From JBGPEQ01 sp050180895 (GTDB lineage: Bacteria > Pseudomonadota > Alphaproteobacteria > Dongiales > Dongiaceae), in contig JBFXDS010000004.1 of NCBI GenBank assembly GCA_050180895.1, positions 380,440 to 444,439 of the forward strand: a stretch of DNA of 64,000 nt. Reading direction: 5' to 3'. Both the position numbers and the translations under genes were made by a program. The notes under the pieces were generated by a model. It was given only the letters and a program-made list of their open reading frames with translations, was not told the DNA's origin and searched no databases. Below, piece after piece: positions 49,304 through 58,914 of this stretch (its first letter is position 1; the number at the start of each line of letters is the position of its first letter).

Positions 49304-49792
49304 CTACTTAGGCCGCCGCCGGCGCGCCGCCTTGGGCCGGATGCCGGCCCATTCGGGGCCGGTCGGCGAACGGTGCGCCTCGTCGTCGGGAATGACGGCG
49401 TCCACGTCGATCTCCATCACCCATTCCGGCCGCGCCAAGCCCTGGACGATCAGGCCGGTCGAGCAAGGATACACCCCTTTCAACCATTTGCCGATCTCCC
49501 GGTAGACCGGCTCGCGGTAGGCGCGATCGGTGATGTAGACCGTGATCTTGCAGATATGCGCCAGCCGGCTTCCGGCCTCCTCCAGCAGCTGCTTGACGTT
49601 GCGCATGGCCTGCTCCGCCTGTTTGCGCGGATCGCCGATGCCGACCATGTTGCCCTGCAGGTCCTGTCCCACCTGGCCGCGCAGGAAGACGTGGTTGCCG
49701 GCGCGCACGACCATGCAGAGGTCGTTGTCCAGGCTCTGCTCCGGATAGGTGATCTTGGTGTTGAACTTGCGCAGCCTGACGTGAGCCATCAT
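49304..49792 (-). CDS. RidA-family protein
   Basis: A 162-residue YjgF/RidA-superfamily protein. It includes VVRAGNHVFLRGQVGQDLQGNMVG, the central AMRNVKQLLEEAGSRLAHICKITVYITDRAYREPVYREIGKWL and a C-terminal region VQGLARPEWVMEIDVDAVIPDD with the conserved Glu. The Arg of the classical RidA active site is in LARPE rather than in the typical PAR-x-x-V context, so it belongs to one of the Rid subgroups (perhaps deaminases such as those for 2-aminomuconate or other enamines). It ends with a basic tail, RPKAARRRRPK. It shares a unit with the HpaB-type gene upstream, 25 bases away. Confidence 0.85.
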   Translation of the reverse strand: MMAHVRLRKFNTKITYPEQSLDNDLCMVVRAGNHVFLRGQVGQDLQGNMVGIGDPRKQAEQAMRNVKQLLEEAGSRLAHICKITVYITDRAYREPVYREIGKWLKGVYPCSTGLIVQGLARPEWVMEIDVDAVIPDDEAHRSPTGPEWAGIRPKAARRRRPK

Positions 49793-49817
49793 TTCCCCCG
49801 AGCGTATGCGGTCGCCC

Positions 49818-51281
49818 CTATTTCTTCTGCGGCTGCATCACCTTGTCCGACAGGCCGGCCGCCTTCTTCACGAACCGCAGCGGCGCCGACCAGTCGAAAT
49901 TCATGTAGACCGCGTTCAGATGCGCAAACGGCGGCGATTGCGCGAACAGCTCGAAGGTCACGCGATGGCCGGCATAGTCGGAGTTGAGCAGATCGCGGGC
50001 GAAGGCCAGCAGCTTGCGCCGGTCCTCGGCGGCCCAGTTCTCGTTCACCGAGTAGTATTTTTCGAGCAGCGCCCTGGTCTCCGGATGCTCGAAGGCGGCG
50101 CTGTCCGGCGTCACGCAGATCTGGCCGCCGCAGAGCTCGCGCGCCAGGTGCATCATCGCCGGCAGCCGCGAGCAGGCATGGACGCGGCCGGTATAGAGCA
50201 GCGACTGGTTGGGCATCAGCAGCCCGGCCGGGCTGCGCGTCGCCGTCGCGATCGCGGCGGTCAGATGCGCGTTGATCGTCTCGCGGTAGCAGGCCAACTC
50301 CGCCAGCTTCTCCCGCACCGCCTGCTGCTGGTCGAGCCCGGTCTGCTTCACGTTGAACAGGGCGGCGCCGATCATCATGTCCGCGATCTTCAGGATGCGC
50401 TGCACGAAGGGAAAGGCGCTGTAGCGGTGTAGCGTGCCCCGGATGAAGCTCGCGGCCCGCGTGTGGCGGTAGAACAGCACGTTCTCCCAGGGCACGAGCA
50501 CGTCGTCGAAGACGACCAGCGTGTCAACCTCGTCGAAGCGGTTGGCGAGCGGGTAGTCGCGCGCCGGCGCGCGGCCGGCGAAGCCGGTGCGGCAGATATG
50601 CTTCACGCCCGGCGCGTTCATCTCGCAGATGAATCCCAGCGCGTAGTCCGAGAGCTTGTCGTCCCCCCAGTTGGCGATCGTCGGCTTGACGAAGGCCTGG
50701 TTGGCATAGGCGGCCGCCGTCTCGTACTTGGCGCCGCGCACGACGATCCCCTTGTCCGTCTCCTTGACCAGATGCAGCAGCATGTCCGGATCCTGGTCCT
50801 GCGGCCGCTTCGAGCGGTCGCCCTTCGGATCGGTGTTGGCGGAGACGTGGAAGGTGTCGGAGCGCAGGGCACGGAAGATGTGGTTCTCGATGTTCTGCGC
50901 GAACTGCGGGTCGACCTCGTTGAGCACGTCGCGGCCGTCATAGAGCGACCACATTTCGCCGATGGTCTCGTCGCCGACGCGGATGACGACGCCGCCGATG
51001 TCGTCCATGACCGCATCGACGGCGCGCCGCTTGGCCTGCCAGTCCTCCGGCGTGTGCGGCAGCTTGTAGCCGATGCAGCAGGGCTCGTTCGCGTCCTTGT
51101 CGACATAGGACATGATGTCCTTCGTCGCCGCGTCGTGCGCCATGTCGTAGATGCGGGCGCGCACGTCCACGATCGGCTTGAAGGTGGGATGCGTGGTGAC
51201 GTCCTTGACCTTCTCTCCGTTGATCCAGACCTGCCGCCCGTCGCGCAGCGACTCCCGGTATTGCTCGCCCGTCCTGATCAT
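49818..51281 (-). CDS. HpaB-family flavin-dependent monooxygenase
   Basis: A 487-residue protein of the 4-hydroxyphenylacetate 3-monooxygenase/4-hydroxybutyryl-CoA dehydratase superfamily. It starts MIRTGEQYRESLRDGRQVWINGEKV, as HpaB enzymes do, and contains the core VVRGAKYETAAAYANQAFV, FDDVLVPWENVLFYR and, near the C-terminus, SAAFEHPETRALLEKYY. The four cysteines and His of the dehydratase cluster are not obvious, so monooxygenase activity with reduced FAD is favoured. The substrate is likely an aromatic or heteroaromatic compound. No flavin reductase (HpaC) is near. AAGGAG precedes the ATG at 51281. It is divergent from a LysR gene that probably controls it. Confidence 0.85.
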   Translation of the reverse strand: MIRTGEQYRESLRDGRQVWINGEKVKDVTTHPTFKPIVDVRARIYDMAHDAATKDIMSYVDKDANEPCCIGYKLPHTPEDWQAKRRAVDAVMDDIGGVVIRVGDETIGEMWSLYDGRDVLNEVDPQFAQNIENHIFRALRSDTFHVSANTDPKGDRSKRPQDQDPDMLLHLVKETDKGIVVRGAKYETAAAYANQAFVKPTIANWGDDKLSDYALGFICEMNAPGVKHICRTGFAGRAPARDYPLANRFDEVDTLVVFDDVLVPWENVLFYRHTRAASFIRGTLHRYSAFPFVQRILKIADMMIGAALFNVKQTGLDQQQAVREKLAELACYRETINAHLTAAIATATRSPAGLLMPNQSLLYTGRVHACSRLPAMMHLARELCGGQICVTPDSAAFEHPETRALLEKYYSVNENWAAEDRRKLLAFARDLLNSDYAGHRVTFELFAQSPPFAHLNAVYMNFDWSAPLRFVKKAAGLSDKVMQPQKK

Positions 51282-51336
51282 TCCGCTGCCTCTCCTTGGT
51301 GACTTGCCGTGTTCAGGAAGCTCAATCCCTACAGAT

Positions 51337-51410
51337 GTCATGCCCGGGCTTGACCCGGGCATCCATCGTGCCGCTGCGCCATGGATCGCCGGGTCAAGCC
51401 CGGCGATGAC
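51337..51410. repeat. Inverted repeat with GTCATGCCCGGGCTTGACC arm
   Basis: An imperfect inverted repeat: the left arm GTCATGCCCGGGCTTGACCC plus GGGCATCCAT is answered by ATGGATCGCCGGGTCAAGCC and CGGCGATGAC. The two sides differ by GCCCGGG versus GCCGGG-type changes, but the ends (GTCAT/ATGAC and ATCCAT/ATGGAT) pair. It is the type of intergenic repeat common in alphaproteobacteria and is different from the other families in this window. It lies between the HpaB-type gene and the LysR gene, in their shared promoter region. Confidence 0.85.
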
Positions 51411-51494
51411 AACGGAGGGGGCGGCCCATGAGAATGGGAAGCAATCTTGACGGGGCCCGCTTAAACAGGAAAATATTTAATACTGAGCCAGAAG

Positions 51495-51509
51495 ATCGGA
51501 ATTTCCGAT
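51495..51509. promoter_or_regulatory. Palindrome overlapping the LysR start codon
   Basis: ATCGGAATTTCCGAT is a perfect 7-base-arm palindrome around a single T. The LysR ATG begins at 51508, so the right arm runs into the start codon and the left arm takes the ribosome-binding-site position. It could be an operator for autoregulation. Confidence 0.4.
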
Positions 51510-52446
51510 GCAGTTCACCCTGAAACAGCTGCGCTACTTCGCCGCCGCAGCGGAGCATGCGAGCGTCACCGCCGCGGCCCGCGCCGTCCGTGTCTCCCAG
51601 CCCTCGATCTCCGAGGCCGTCGCCCATCTCGAAGATGTCTTCGACCTCCCGCTCTTCGTCCGCCACCACGCCCAGGGCCTGTCGCTGACGCCCGCCGGCC
51701 GGCGCCTGCTGCTGGAGACGCGCAGCCTGCTGGCCCATGCCGAGGAGCTTCGGCAGAGCGCGCGGGGCCTCGCCGACGACCTGGCCGGCGAGCTCGACGT
51801 CGGCTGCTTCATTACCTTCGCCGCGCTGCTGATGCCCGGCCTGCTCGCCGCCTTCGCCGCCCGCTTTCCCGACATCCGGATCAGGCTGCACGAGGATCAC
51901 ACGGAGGCGCTGACGGCCGCCCTGCGCAGCGGCCGGTTCGACCTCGCCCTCACCTACGATCTGAACCTCGGCGCCGAGCTGGCGTTCGAGCCGCTGGCCG
52001 AGGTGCCGTTCCACGTCATCCTGCCGGCCCGCCACCAGCTCGCGCGTCAGTCCGCTGTCTCCTTGCGCGAGCTGACCGACGAGCCGCTGGTGCTGCTCGG
52101 CCTGCCGCAGAGCCGCGACTATTTCCTGTCGCTCTTCTACGGCCTCGGCCTGCGACCGCGCGTGGCCCACGAGACGCCGTCGTTCGAGATGGTGCGCGGA
52201 CTCGTCGCCAACGGCCACGGCTATTCCGTCATGCACTCGCGGCCGGTCAGCGATCAGGCCCTCGACGGCATGCGCCTCGCCTACCGCCCGGTGACCGAGA
52301 AAATCCGGCCGACCCGCCTCGGCCTCGTCCGCCGGCGGGATATCCGCCTCCGCCGCATGGCCGCCGCCTTCGCCGATTTCTGCCGGGAACACCTGAAATC
52401 CGGCGGCCCGATGACCCTGAAGCCGGGCCGCCGGACTTCGCCCTAG
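51508..52446 (+). CDS. LysR-family transcriptional regulator
   Basis: A 312-residue regulator. The winged helix-turn-helix fills residues 1-60 (FTLKQLRYFAAAAEHASVTAAARAVRVSQPSISEAVAHLEDVF), and the effector-binding domain begins near residue 90 with LDVGCFITFAALLMPGLLAAFAARFPDIRIRLHEDH. It is divergent from the HpaB-type gene, so it probably controls the HpaB-RidA-dioxygenase-DUF1028 unit in response to a pathway compound. A palindrome covers its start codon. Its stop overlaps the end of the convergent amidase gene by 4 bases. Confidence 0.92.
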   Translation: MQFTLKQLRYFAAAAEHASVTAAARAVRVSQPSISEAVAHLEDVFDLPLFVRHHAQGLSLTPAGRRLLLETRSLLAHAEELRQSARGLADDLAGELDVGCFITFAALLMPGLLAAFAARFPDIRIRLHEDHTEALTAALRSGRFDLALTYDLNLGAELAFEPLAEVPFHVILPARHQLARQSAVSLRELTDEPLVLLGLPQSRDYFLSLFYGLGLRPRVAHETPSFEMVRGLVANGHGYSVMHSRPVSDQALDGMRLAYRPVTEKIRPTRLGLVRRRDIRLRRMAAAFADFCREHLKSGGPMTLKPGRRTSP

Positions 52447-53891
52447 CCCTTGGCCATCTCCGGCCGGCGGTAGTACCACGGCCGCGTCTGCTCGAGCTGG
52501 GCGGAGAGCTGCAGCAGCGTCGCCTCGTCGCCGAAGCGCGCCGCGACATGCACGCCGACCGGCAAGCCGTCCTTCGTCCAGTGAAGCGGGAGCGAGGCGG
52601 CCGGCTGGCCCGTCATGTTGAAGATCGAGGTGAAGGGCGAATAGCGGATGATGCCGTTCGGCCCGAGCCGGTAGTCGAGGAAATCCGGGTTGCTCATGGC
52701 GAAGCGGCCGATGCGCGCCGGCGGCTCGGCCAGCGTCGCCGTGATCAGCATGTCCTGCGTCTCGAAGAAGCGCGCGATCTGCCGGCCGGTCGCGTGGATC
52801 GTATTGATGGCGTGAAGATAGTCCGGCCCGCCGATGCTATTGCCATACGCCACGGCGCCGCGGGTCGACGGCTCGATCTCGTCCGGACCGGGCTCGTGGC
52901 CCAGCGCCTGCGCCCGCAGCTTGATCGACAGGGCCGTGCCGCAGGCGACGACCCTGGTCCAAGCCTGCACGGCCCCCTCGAAATCGAAGCTCGGCTTGGC
53001 CTCCGTCACCTCGTGTCCGAGCTCGGCGCAGAGTCGTGCCGCATCCTCCACGCCCGCCGCGCAGTCCGCATGGATGGGGAGGCCGTGGAGCGTGGTCTTG
53101 CAGAACGCGATCCGCAGCCGCCGCGGCGGCGTCTTGATCGCCTCGGCATAGGGCCCCGCCACATGCGGCGCCGCGTAGGGCGCGCCGACGTCGGCGCCGT
53201 GGCAGGCGTCCAGCATCACCGCGCTGTCGCGCACCGAGCGCGTGAGTACGCCGTCGATGGCCATGCCGCCCCAGCCCTCGCCGGCCGCCGGCCCGTCCGG
53301 CAGGCGCGCGCGCGTCGGCTTCAGCCCGAACAGGCCGCAGCAGGCGGCGGGGATGCGCACCGAGCCGCCGCCGTCGCTGCCATGCGCCATCGGCACGATG
53401 CCGGCCGCCACCGCGGCGCCGGAGCCGCCGCTGGAGCCGCCGGGCGTGCGCTCGAGGTTCCAGGGATTGCGCGTCGGCCCGCCATAGACCGCCGCCTCCG
53501 TCGCCGGGCTGATGCCGAGCTCGGGCGACGTCGTCCGCCCGAAGGCGACGAGGCCGGTGCGGCGCAGGCGGATCCAGATCTCGGAATCGTAGGACCACTG
53601 CAGGCCGGCGAAGAAGCGCGAGCCCGCGTTCGTCGGATAGCCGATCGCCTCGCAGCCGAGGTCCTTGAGCAGGAACGGCACGCCGGTGAACGGCCCGTCC
53701 GGCAATCCCGCAGCGATCGCCGCCTTCGCCCGGTCATAGGCCGGATGGACGATGGCGTTCAGTTTCGGATTCAGCCGCTCGGCGCGGGCGATCGCCGTCT
53801 CCAGCAGTTCGCCGGCGCTCACCTGCCGCCGCCGCACCAGTTCGGCCAAGCCCATCGCGTCGTAGCCGTCATACTCCCTTATTTCGCCCAT
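52443..53891 (-). CDS. Amidase (amidase signature family)
   Basis: A 482-residue enzyme of the amidase signature family, hydrolysing an amide to acid and ammonia. The Ser-cisSer-Lys triad is complete: Lys76 in FLLKDLG, Ser153 in GGSSGGSGAA and Ser177 in SDGGGSVRIP, with the 24-residue spacing of fatty-acid amide hydrolase. The lid and substrate-binding C-terminal part includes TRSVRDSAVMLDACHG and NMTGQPAASLPLHWT. The substrate is unknown. ATG at 53891 is chosen; a longer frame from 54101 has no sensible N-terminus. It is divergent from the ABC transporter operon, which may import its substrate. Confidence 0.9.
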   Translation of the reverse strand: MGEIREYDGYDAMGLAELVRRRQVSAGELLETAIARAERLNPKLNAIVHPAYDRAKAAIAAGLPDGPFTGVPFLLKDLGCEAIGYPTNAGSRFFAGLQWSYDSEIWIRLRRTGLVAFGRTTSPELGISPATEAAVYGGPTRNPWNLERTPGGSSGGSGAAVAAGIVPMAHGSDGGGSVRIPAACCGLFGLKPTRARLPDGPAAGEGWGGMAIDGVLTRSVRDSAVMLDACHGADVGAPYAAPHVAGPYAEAIKTPPRRLRIAFCKTTLHGLPIHADCAAGVEDAARLCAELGHEVTEAKPSFDFEGAVQAWTRVVACGTALSIKLRAQALGHEPGPDEIEPSTRGAVAYGNSIGGPDYLHAINTIHATGRQIARFFETQDMLITATLAEPPARIGRFAMSNPDFLDYRLGPNGIIRYSPFTSIFNMTGQPAASLPLHWTKDGLPVGVHVAARFGDEATLLQLSAQLEQTRPWYYRRPEMAKG

Positions 53892-54118
53892 GCTTTCGGT
53901 CCCCTTATGCGGCCGCAGCCGCCGTCCCTCGACGATCCGCAGAGAGGCACAGAGATCCCATCGAGTCAAAGCGGTGTCTCTCCACATGATCGACCGCGCC
54001 GCCGGTCTGGGATGCCGCTTGCTTGACCGGCCGCCGCGCGCCGCGCTAGCGTCCTTCGATCGAAAGGCCAGAGCCAAATCTGGCGGCTCGCCAAGCAACA
54101 TACATCAGGGAGACGTCC

Positions 54119-55297
54119 ATGAGGCACCGGGATACGCTGAAAATCGGCAAGGGTTCGCGCTGGTCGCGCCGCGAGGCGCTCAAGCTCGGAATCGGAGCGG
54201 CGGTTGCCGCCCCCTGGGTCCGCAACGCCAAGGCGGCCACGATCGAGCTGCGCTGGCTCGGCTGGGAGCACTACAACGTCAAGGAGCTGACCGCCAATTT
54301 CGAGGAGGCGAACGGCGTCAAGGTGAGCGCCGGCTTCTTCGACGGCAACTCCGAGGCCTACAACAAGCTGCGCGCCGGCGGCACCAACGATTTCGATCTG
54401 GTGATGGCCGACGGCTTTTGGCCGCGCCTCTACGGCAAGCAGGGCCTCACCCAGCCGGTCGACTACGGCAAGCTCGCGAACATGAAGGACGTGTTCCCCG
54501 AGTTCACGCCGCCGAACTACATGCTGCTGCAGGAAGAAGGCGGCGCCAACATGATCGCCGCGCCGAACTGCTGGGGCGGGTATGGCCTGACCGTCAACAC
54601 CGACAAGGTCGATGCCGCGGATTCGGAGTCGGTGAACCTCCTGTTCAACGACAAGTACAAGGGGCACCTCTCGACCAGCGCGCGCTTCGAGGAGAACATC
54701 GCGCTGGCCGGCATCCTCGCCGCCCACCAGATGGGCACCATGGACAAGGAGCGGCCGGACGGCAAGCCGTTCAACCCCTATGTGCTCACCGACGCCGAGC
54801 TGGAAGAGTGCAAGACGCTGCTCATCAAGCAGAAGGGGCTGCTGGTCAACCGCTGGAACGACGAGGACACGCTTGAACGTCTGCTGCGCGCGCAGGTCGT
54901 GTGGGCGTCGCCGGAATGGTCGGGCATCTATCGCCGCATCCATTTCGACAAGCTCGACGGCAAGTCCGACCTCAACATGAAGCACGTGCTGAAGCCGACG
55001 GAAGGCGGCCTCGGCTGGGTCGACACTTGGGCCATCACCAGCGGCGTCACCGACAGCGAGAAGCTGGAGGTCGCCCACAAGTGGATCGACTTCCGCCTCG
55101 CCAAGGAGAACATGAAGACGGTCGCCACCGACATCGGCTGGGCGCCGACCGTCGACGTGCGCGACCTGCTGGAGGAGCGCTACGTCGAGACGCTGTTCCT
55201 GAACCAGACCAGCGCCATCAAGGGCCTCTTCCAATTCGATGCGCCCTCATCGCCCGAGAAGTGGGAGCGCATCTGGTCCGAGGTCGAGGCGAGCTGA
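54119..55297 (+). CDS. Polyamine-type ABC transporter substrate-binding protein
   Basis: A 392-residue periplasmic binding protein of the PotD/PotF family. A twin-arginine-like signal is seen: SRREALKLGIGAAVAAPWVRNAKA, cleaved near residue 40. The mature protein has IELRWLGWEHYNVKELTANFEEANGVKV, LVMADGFWPRLYGKQGL and LGWVDTWAITSGV, fitting spermidine/putrescine-type proteins. GGGAG precedes the ATG. It leads an operon with the ATPase and two permease genes (88 bases to the next). The actual ligand may be a polyamine or other amine. Confidence 0.85.
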   Translation: MRHRDTLKIGKGSRWSRREALKLGIGAAVAAPWVRNAKAATIELRWLGWEHYNVKELTANFEEANGVKVSAGFFDGNSEAYNKLRAGGTNDFDLVMADGFWPRLYGKQGLTQPVDYGKLANMKDVFPEFTPPNYMLLQEEGGANMIAAPNCWGGYGLTVNTDKVDAADSESVNLLFNDKYKGHLSTSARFEENIALAGILAAHQMGTMDKERPDGKPFNPYVLTDAELEECKTLLIKQKGLLVNRWNDEDTLERLLRAQVVWASPEWSGIYRRIHFDKLDGKSDLNMKHVLKPTEGGLGWVDTWAITSGVTDSEKLEVAHKWIDFRLAKENMKTVATDIGWAPTVDVRDLLEERYVETLFLNQTSAIKGLFQFDAPSSPEKWERIWSEVEAS

Positions 55298-55385
55298 GCC
55301 GACCGCGACGCAGAGGTGATCGAGGTTCGGACGTTCGGAGGGCGGGTCTCGATCCCGCCCCTCCGGTGAGGGCGAGCGCGCGGCG

Positions 55386-56479
<1,094 letters not shown>

Positions 56480-56483
<4 letters not shown>

Positions 56484-57364
56484 TCGATCGCATCCTCCGC
56501 CTGCGCCGCGATCCGCGCGTCCGCGCCGCGATCATGATGGTCCCGGGCGCCCTGTTCATCCTGCTGTTCCTGCTGATCCCCCTCCTCTCGATCATCGTGT
56601 TCAGCTTCTGGCGCACCGAGAGCTACACGCTCATCCCCGACTGGAACGTCGACAACTATCGCACCATCGTCACCGAACGGACCTATCTCACCTTCCTCTG
56701 GCGCTCGATCATCATGGCGCTCGCGGTCTCGCTCGTCTGCCTCGTCTATGCCTGGCCCGTCGCCTATCTCATCGCCAAGCATGGCGGACCCTACCGCCTG
56801 ATCCTGCTGCTGCTGACCTCGGCGCCGTTCCTCACCGGCGTCATCCTGCGCGTCACCGCGATCCAGCAGATCCTCGGCCCCATCGGCCTCGTCAACATGG
56901 CGCTGACCACCTTCGGGCTGGAGCCGATCGAGGCGCTCATGTACTCGAACGTCGCCAGCGCCATCGGCCTCGTCTATCTGTGGATCCCCTTCATGGTGCT
57001 GGCGATCTACCTGTCGCTGCTCAACTTCAATTTCGAGTTGCTGGAGGTGGCAAAGGTCTGCGGGGCGCGGCCCTGGCGCGCCTTCGTCGAGGTGACCTGG
57101 CCGCTCAACTGGATGGGCACGGCCATCGGCATCGTGCTGGTGTTCGTGCCGACGCTGGCGGCGACGGAGACGCCGCGCTTCCTCGGCGGCGTCAACGGCG
57201 CCATGTACGGCAACATCCTCGAGAACCAGTTCGGCTCGACCGGCACCTGGGCGCTCGGTTCGACCATGGGCGTCGTGCTGTTCCTGACGTCCATCGCCTT
57301 CATCGCCGTCGTCTGGCGCTCGGTCGACCTGCGCCGCAGCGGCTTCACCGGCGCCGGGGCCTAG
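56480..57364 (+). CDS. ABC transporter permease, PotB-like
   Basis: A 294-residue inner-membrane permease with six helices. It begins with a helix MMVPGALFILLFLLIPLLSIIVFSFW and holds the EAA loop as EVAKVCGARPWRAFVEVTWPL (about 188-208), which contacts the ATPase. It is translationally coupled to the ATPase gene (ATGA overlap) and lies 4 bases before the second permease gene. It forms the membrane channel with the PotC-like protein. Confidence 0.92.
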
Positions 57365-57368
57365 CGCG

Positions 57369-58184
57369 GTGGCCGCGGTCAATCCCGGCGAGAGGGTGGC
57401 GGTGTCGCTGCAGACGGCGATGCTGCTGCTGCTCTATCTCTTCCTCTACTTCCCGATCTTCTACATCGGCTACCTGTCGTTCATGGACAACAGCGTCTGG
57501 CCGTTCCCGCCGGAATTCACCCTCGAATGGTACGATCGCCTCGAGATCATGAGCGACTTCCACGAGGGGCTGTTCAACTCCATCAAGATCGGCCTCGGCA
57601 GCGGCCTGATCGCCACGCTGTTCGCCGGCATCGCCTGCATGGGCCTGCTCAAATATCCCGTGCGGTGGCGGCACCTTATGGCCGTCGTCTATCTCTCGCC
57701 GCTGTTCGTCGCCCACGTCCTCATCGGCATCTCCTCCCTGATGTTCAACCGCAGCGTGCTCGGCCTTCCCGGCAACCTGCTCTCGGCGATCCTCGCCAAC
57801 GGCACCTACTGCATCTCCTTCGCGTTCCTGGTCATCCTGGCCCAGCTCGTGCGCTACGACTGGCGGCTCGACGAGGCGGCCATGGTGTTCGGCGCGCGCC
57901 CGCTGCGCTGCTTCTGGGAGATCGCGCTGCCCAACATCTGGCCGGCGGCGTTCGGTGCCTTCCTCGTGAGCTTCATTCTCGCTTTCAACAACCTGGAGAT
58001 CTCCTTCTATAACCTCGGCGCCGTGCCCACCTTGCCGACCATCGCCTGGGGCACCCTGCGGCATGGCATCGAGCCCGAGCTTTATGCCCTGGCCTCGATC
58101 GTCAACGCCCTCGTCTTCCTGATCCTGATCACGCTCTACTTCCTGGCGCGGCTGGGGTTGGTGCGTTTCGGCGCGCGTGTTTGA
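57369..58184 (+). CDS. ABC transporter permease, PotC-like
   Basis: A 271-residue permease with six helices and the EAA loop as EAAMVFGARPLRCFWEIALPNIWPAAFGAF (about 171-200). The first helix is MLLLLYLFLYFPIFYIGYLSF and the form fits PotC/YdcV. The start is GTG at 57369. It is the last gene of the polyamine-type transporter operon; a hairpin at 58262-58282 may close the transcript. Confidence 0.92.
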   Translation: MAAVNPGERVAVSLQTAMLLLLYLFLYFPIFYIGYLSFMDNSVWPFPPEFTLEWYDRLEIMSDFHEGLFNSIKIGLGSGLIATLFAGIACMGLLKYPVRWRHLMAVVYLSPLFVAHVLIGISSLMFNRSVLGLPGNLLSAILANGTYCISFAFLVILAQLVRYDWRLDEAAMVFGARPLRCFWEIALPNIWPAAFGAFLVSFILAFNNLEISFYNLGAVPTLPTIAWGTLRHGIEPELYALASIVNALVFLILITLYFLARLGLVRFGARV

Positions 58185-58261
58185 AGCGGGCGTCCGCACG
58201 TGACTCGATTCCGGCGCTGCCCTTTACAACCGTGCGAATCCTGCCTCACAATCCAGCCTGT

Positions 58262-58282
58262 CGCGTCCCATGCCGGGACGCG
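58262..58282 (+). terminator. Hairpin between ABC and TRAP operons
   Basis: CGCGTCCC and GGGACGCG form a perfect 8-base stem with a five-base loop, 77 bases after the last ABC gene. It has no T-run, so it might stabilise the transcript end or act with Rho rather than serve as a classic terminator. Confidence 0.35.
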
Positions 58283-58401
58283 GCGCTGTTTGGGGCCAGA
58301 AAAAAGACCTGTGGGAGAGTGAAGGCGGGACATCGCCGCCCGACAATGCGTGCTGCTTCAACTGCCACGGCGTGAGCCGCGAGGTCGCGGGAAGGGGGAC
58401 T

Positions 58402-58914
58402 ATGCCGAAGGCGATAAGAATATACGTACGATGGGTCGAGGCGGTGAACCGCGTGGTGGGCCGGGCCGCGATGTATCTGGTCCTCGCCATGATGCTCGGA
58501 CTGATGTTCGTGTCCAGCTCCCGGGCCTTCTTCGGCGTATCCTACATCTGGGCCGTGGAGATGGCGCAGTTCGCCCTGGCCGCCTACTACCTGCTCGGGG
58601 GCGGCTACTCCATGCAGCTCCAGGGGCACGTCCGGATGGACCTGTTCTACAGCCGGTGGTCGCCGCGGGGACAGGCCATCGCCGACACGCTGACCGTGTT
58701 GTTCCTCATCTTCTACCTCGTGGTTCTCCTCATCGGCGGCATCTCCGGCACGATCTACGCGCTGGAGTACGGGCAGAAGAACTATTCCTCCTGGGCACCA
58801 CCCCTGGCGCCCATCAAGATCATCATGTGCATCGGCATCGCCATGATGCTCCTCCAGGCGATCGCCCTGTTCTTCAAGGACTTGGCGAAGGCGACCGGGA
58901 GGCCGCTCGAATGA
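58402..58914 (+). CDS. TRAP transporter small permease, DctQ-like
   Basis: A 170-residue membrane protein with four helices: VGRAAMYLVLAMMLGLMFVSSSRAFF, IWAVEMAQFALAAYYLLGGGY, ADTLTVLFLIFYLVVLLIGGISG and APIKIIMCIGIAMMLLQAIALFF. The form is that of DctQ, the small subunit of tripartite ATP-independent periplasmic transporters. GAAGGGGGA precedes the ATG at 58402. It overlaps the dctM-like gene by 4 bases (ATGA). The set dctQ-dctM-dctP is complete. Confidence 0.9.
   Translation: MPKAIRIYVRWVEAVNRVVGRAAMYLVLAMMLGLMFVSSSRAFFGVSYIWAVEMAQFALAAYYLLGGGYSMQLQGHVRMDLFYSRWSPRGQAIADTLTVLFLIFYLVVLLIGGISGTIYALEYGQKNYSSWAPPLAPIKIIMCIGIAMMLLQAIALFFKDLAKATGRPLE

Noticed and set aside
49818..51281. 4-hydroxybutyryl-CoA dehydratase
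   Set aside because: The set of cysteines and histidine for its Fe-S cluster is not evident, so a flavin monooxygenase is preferred.
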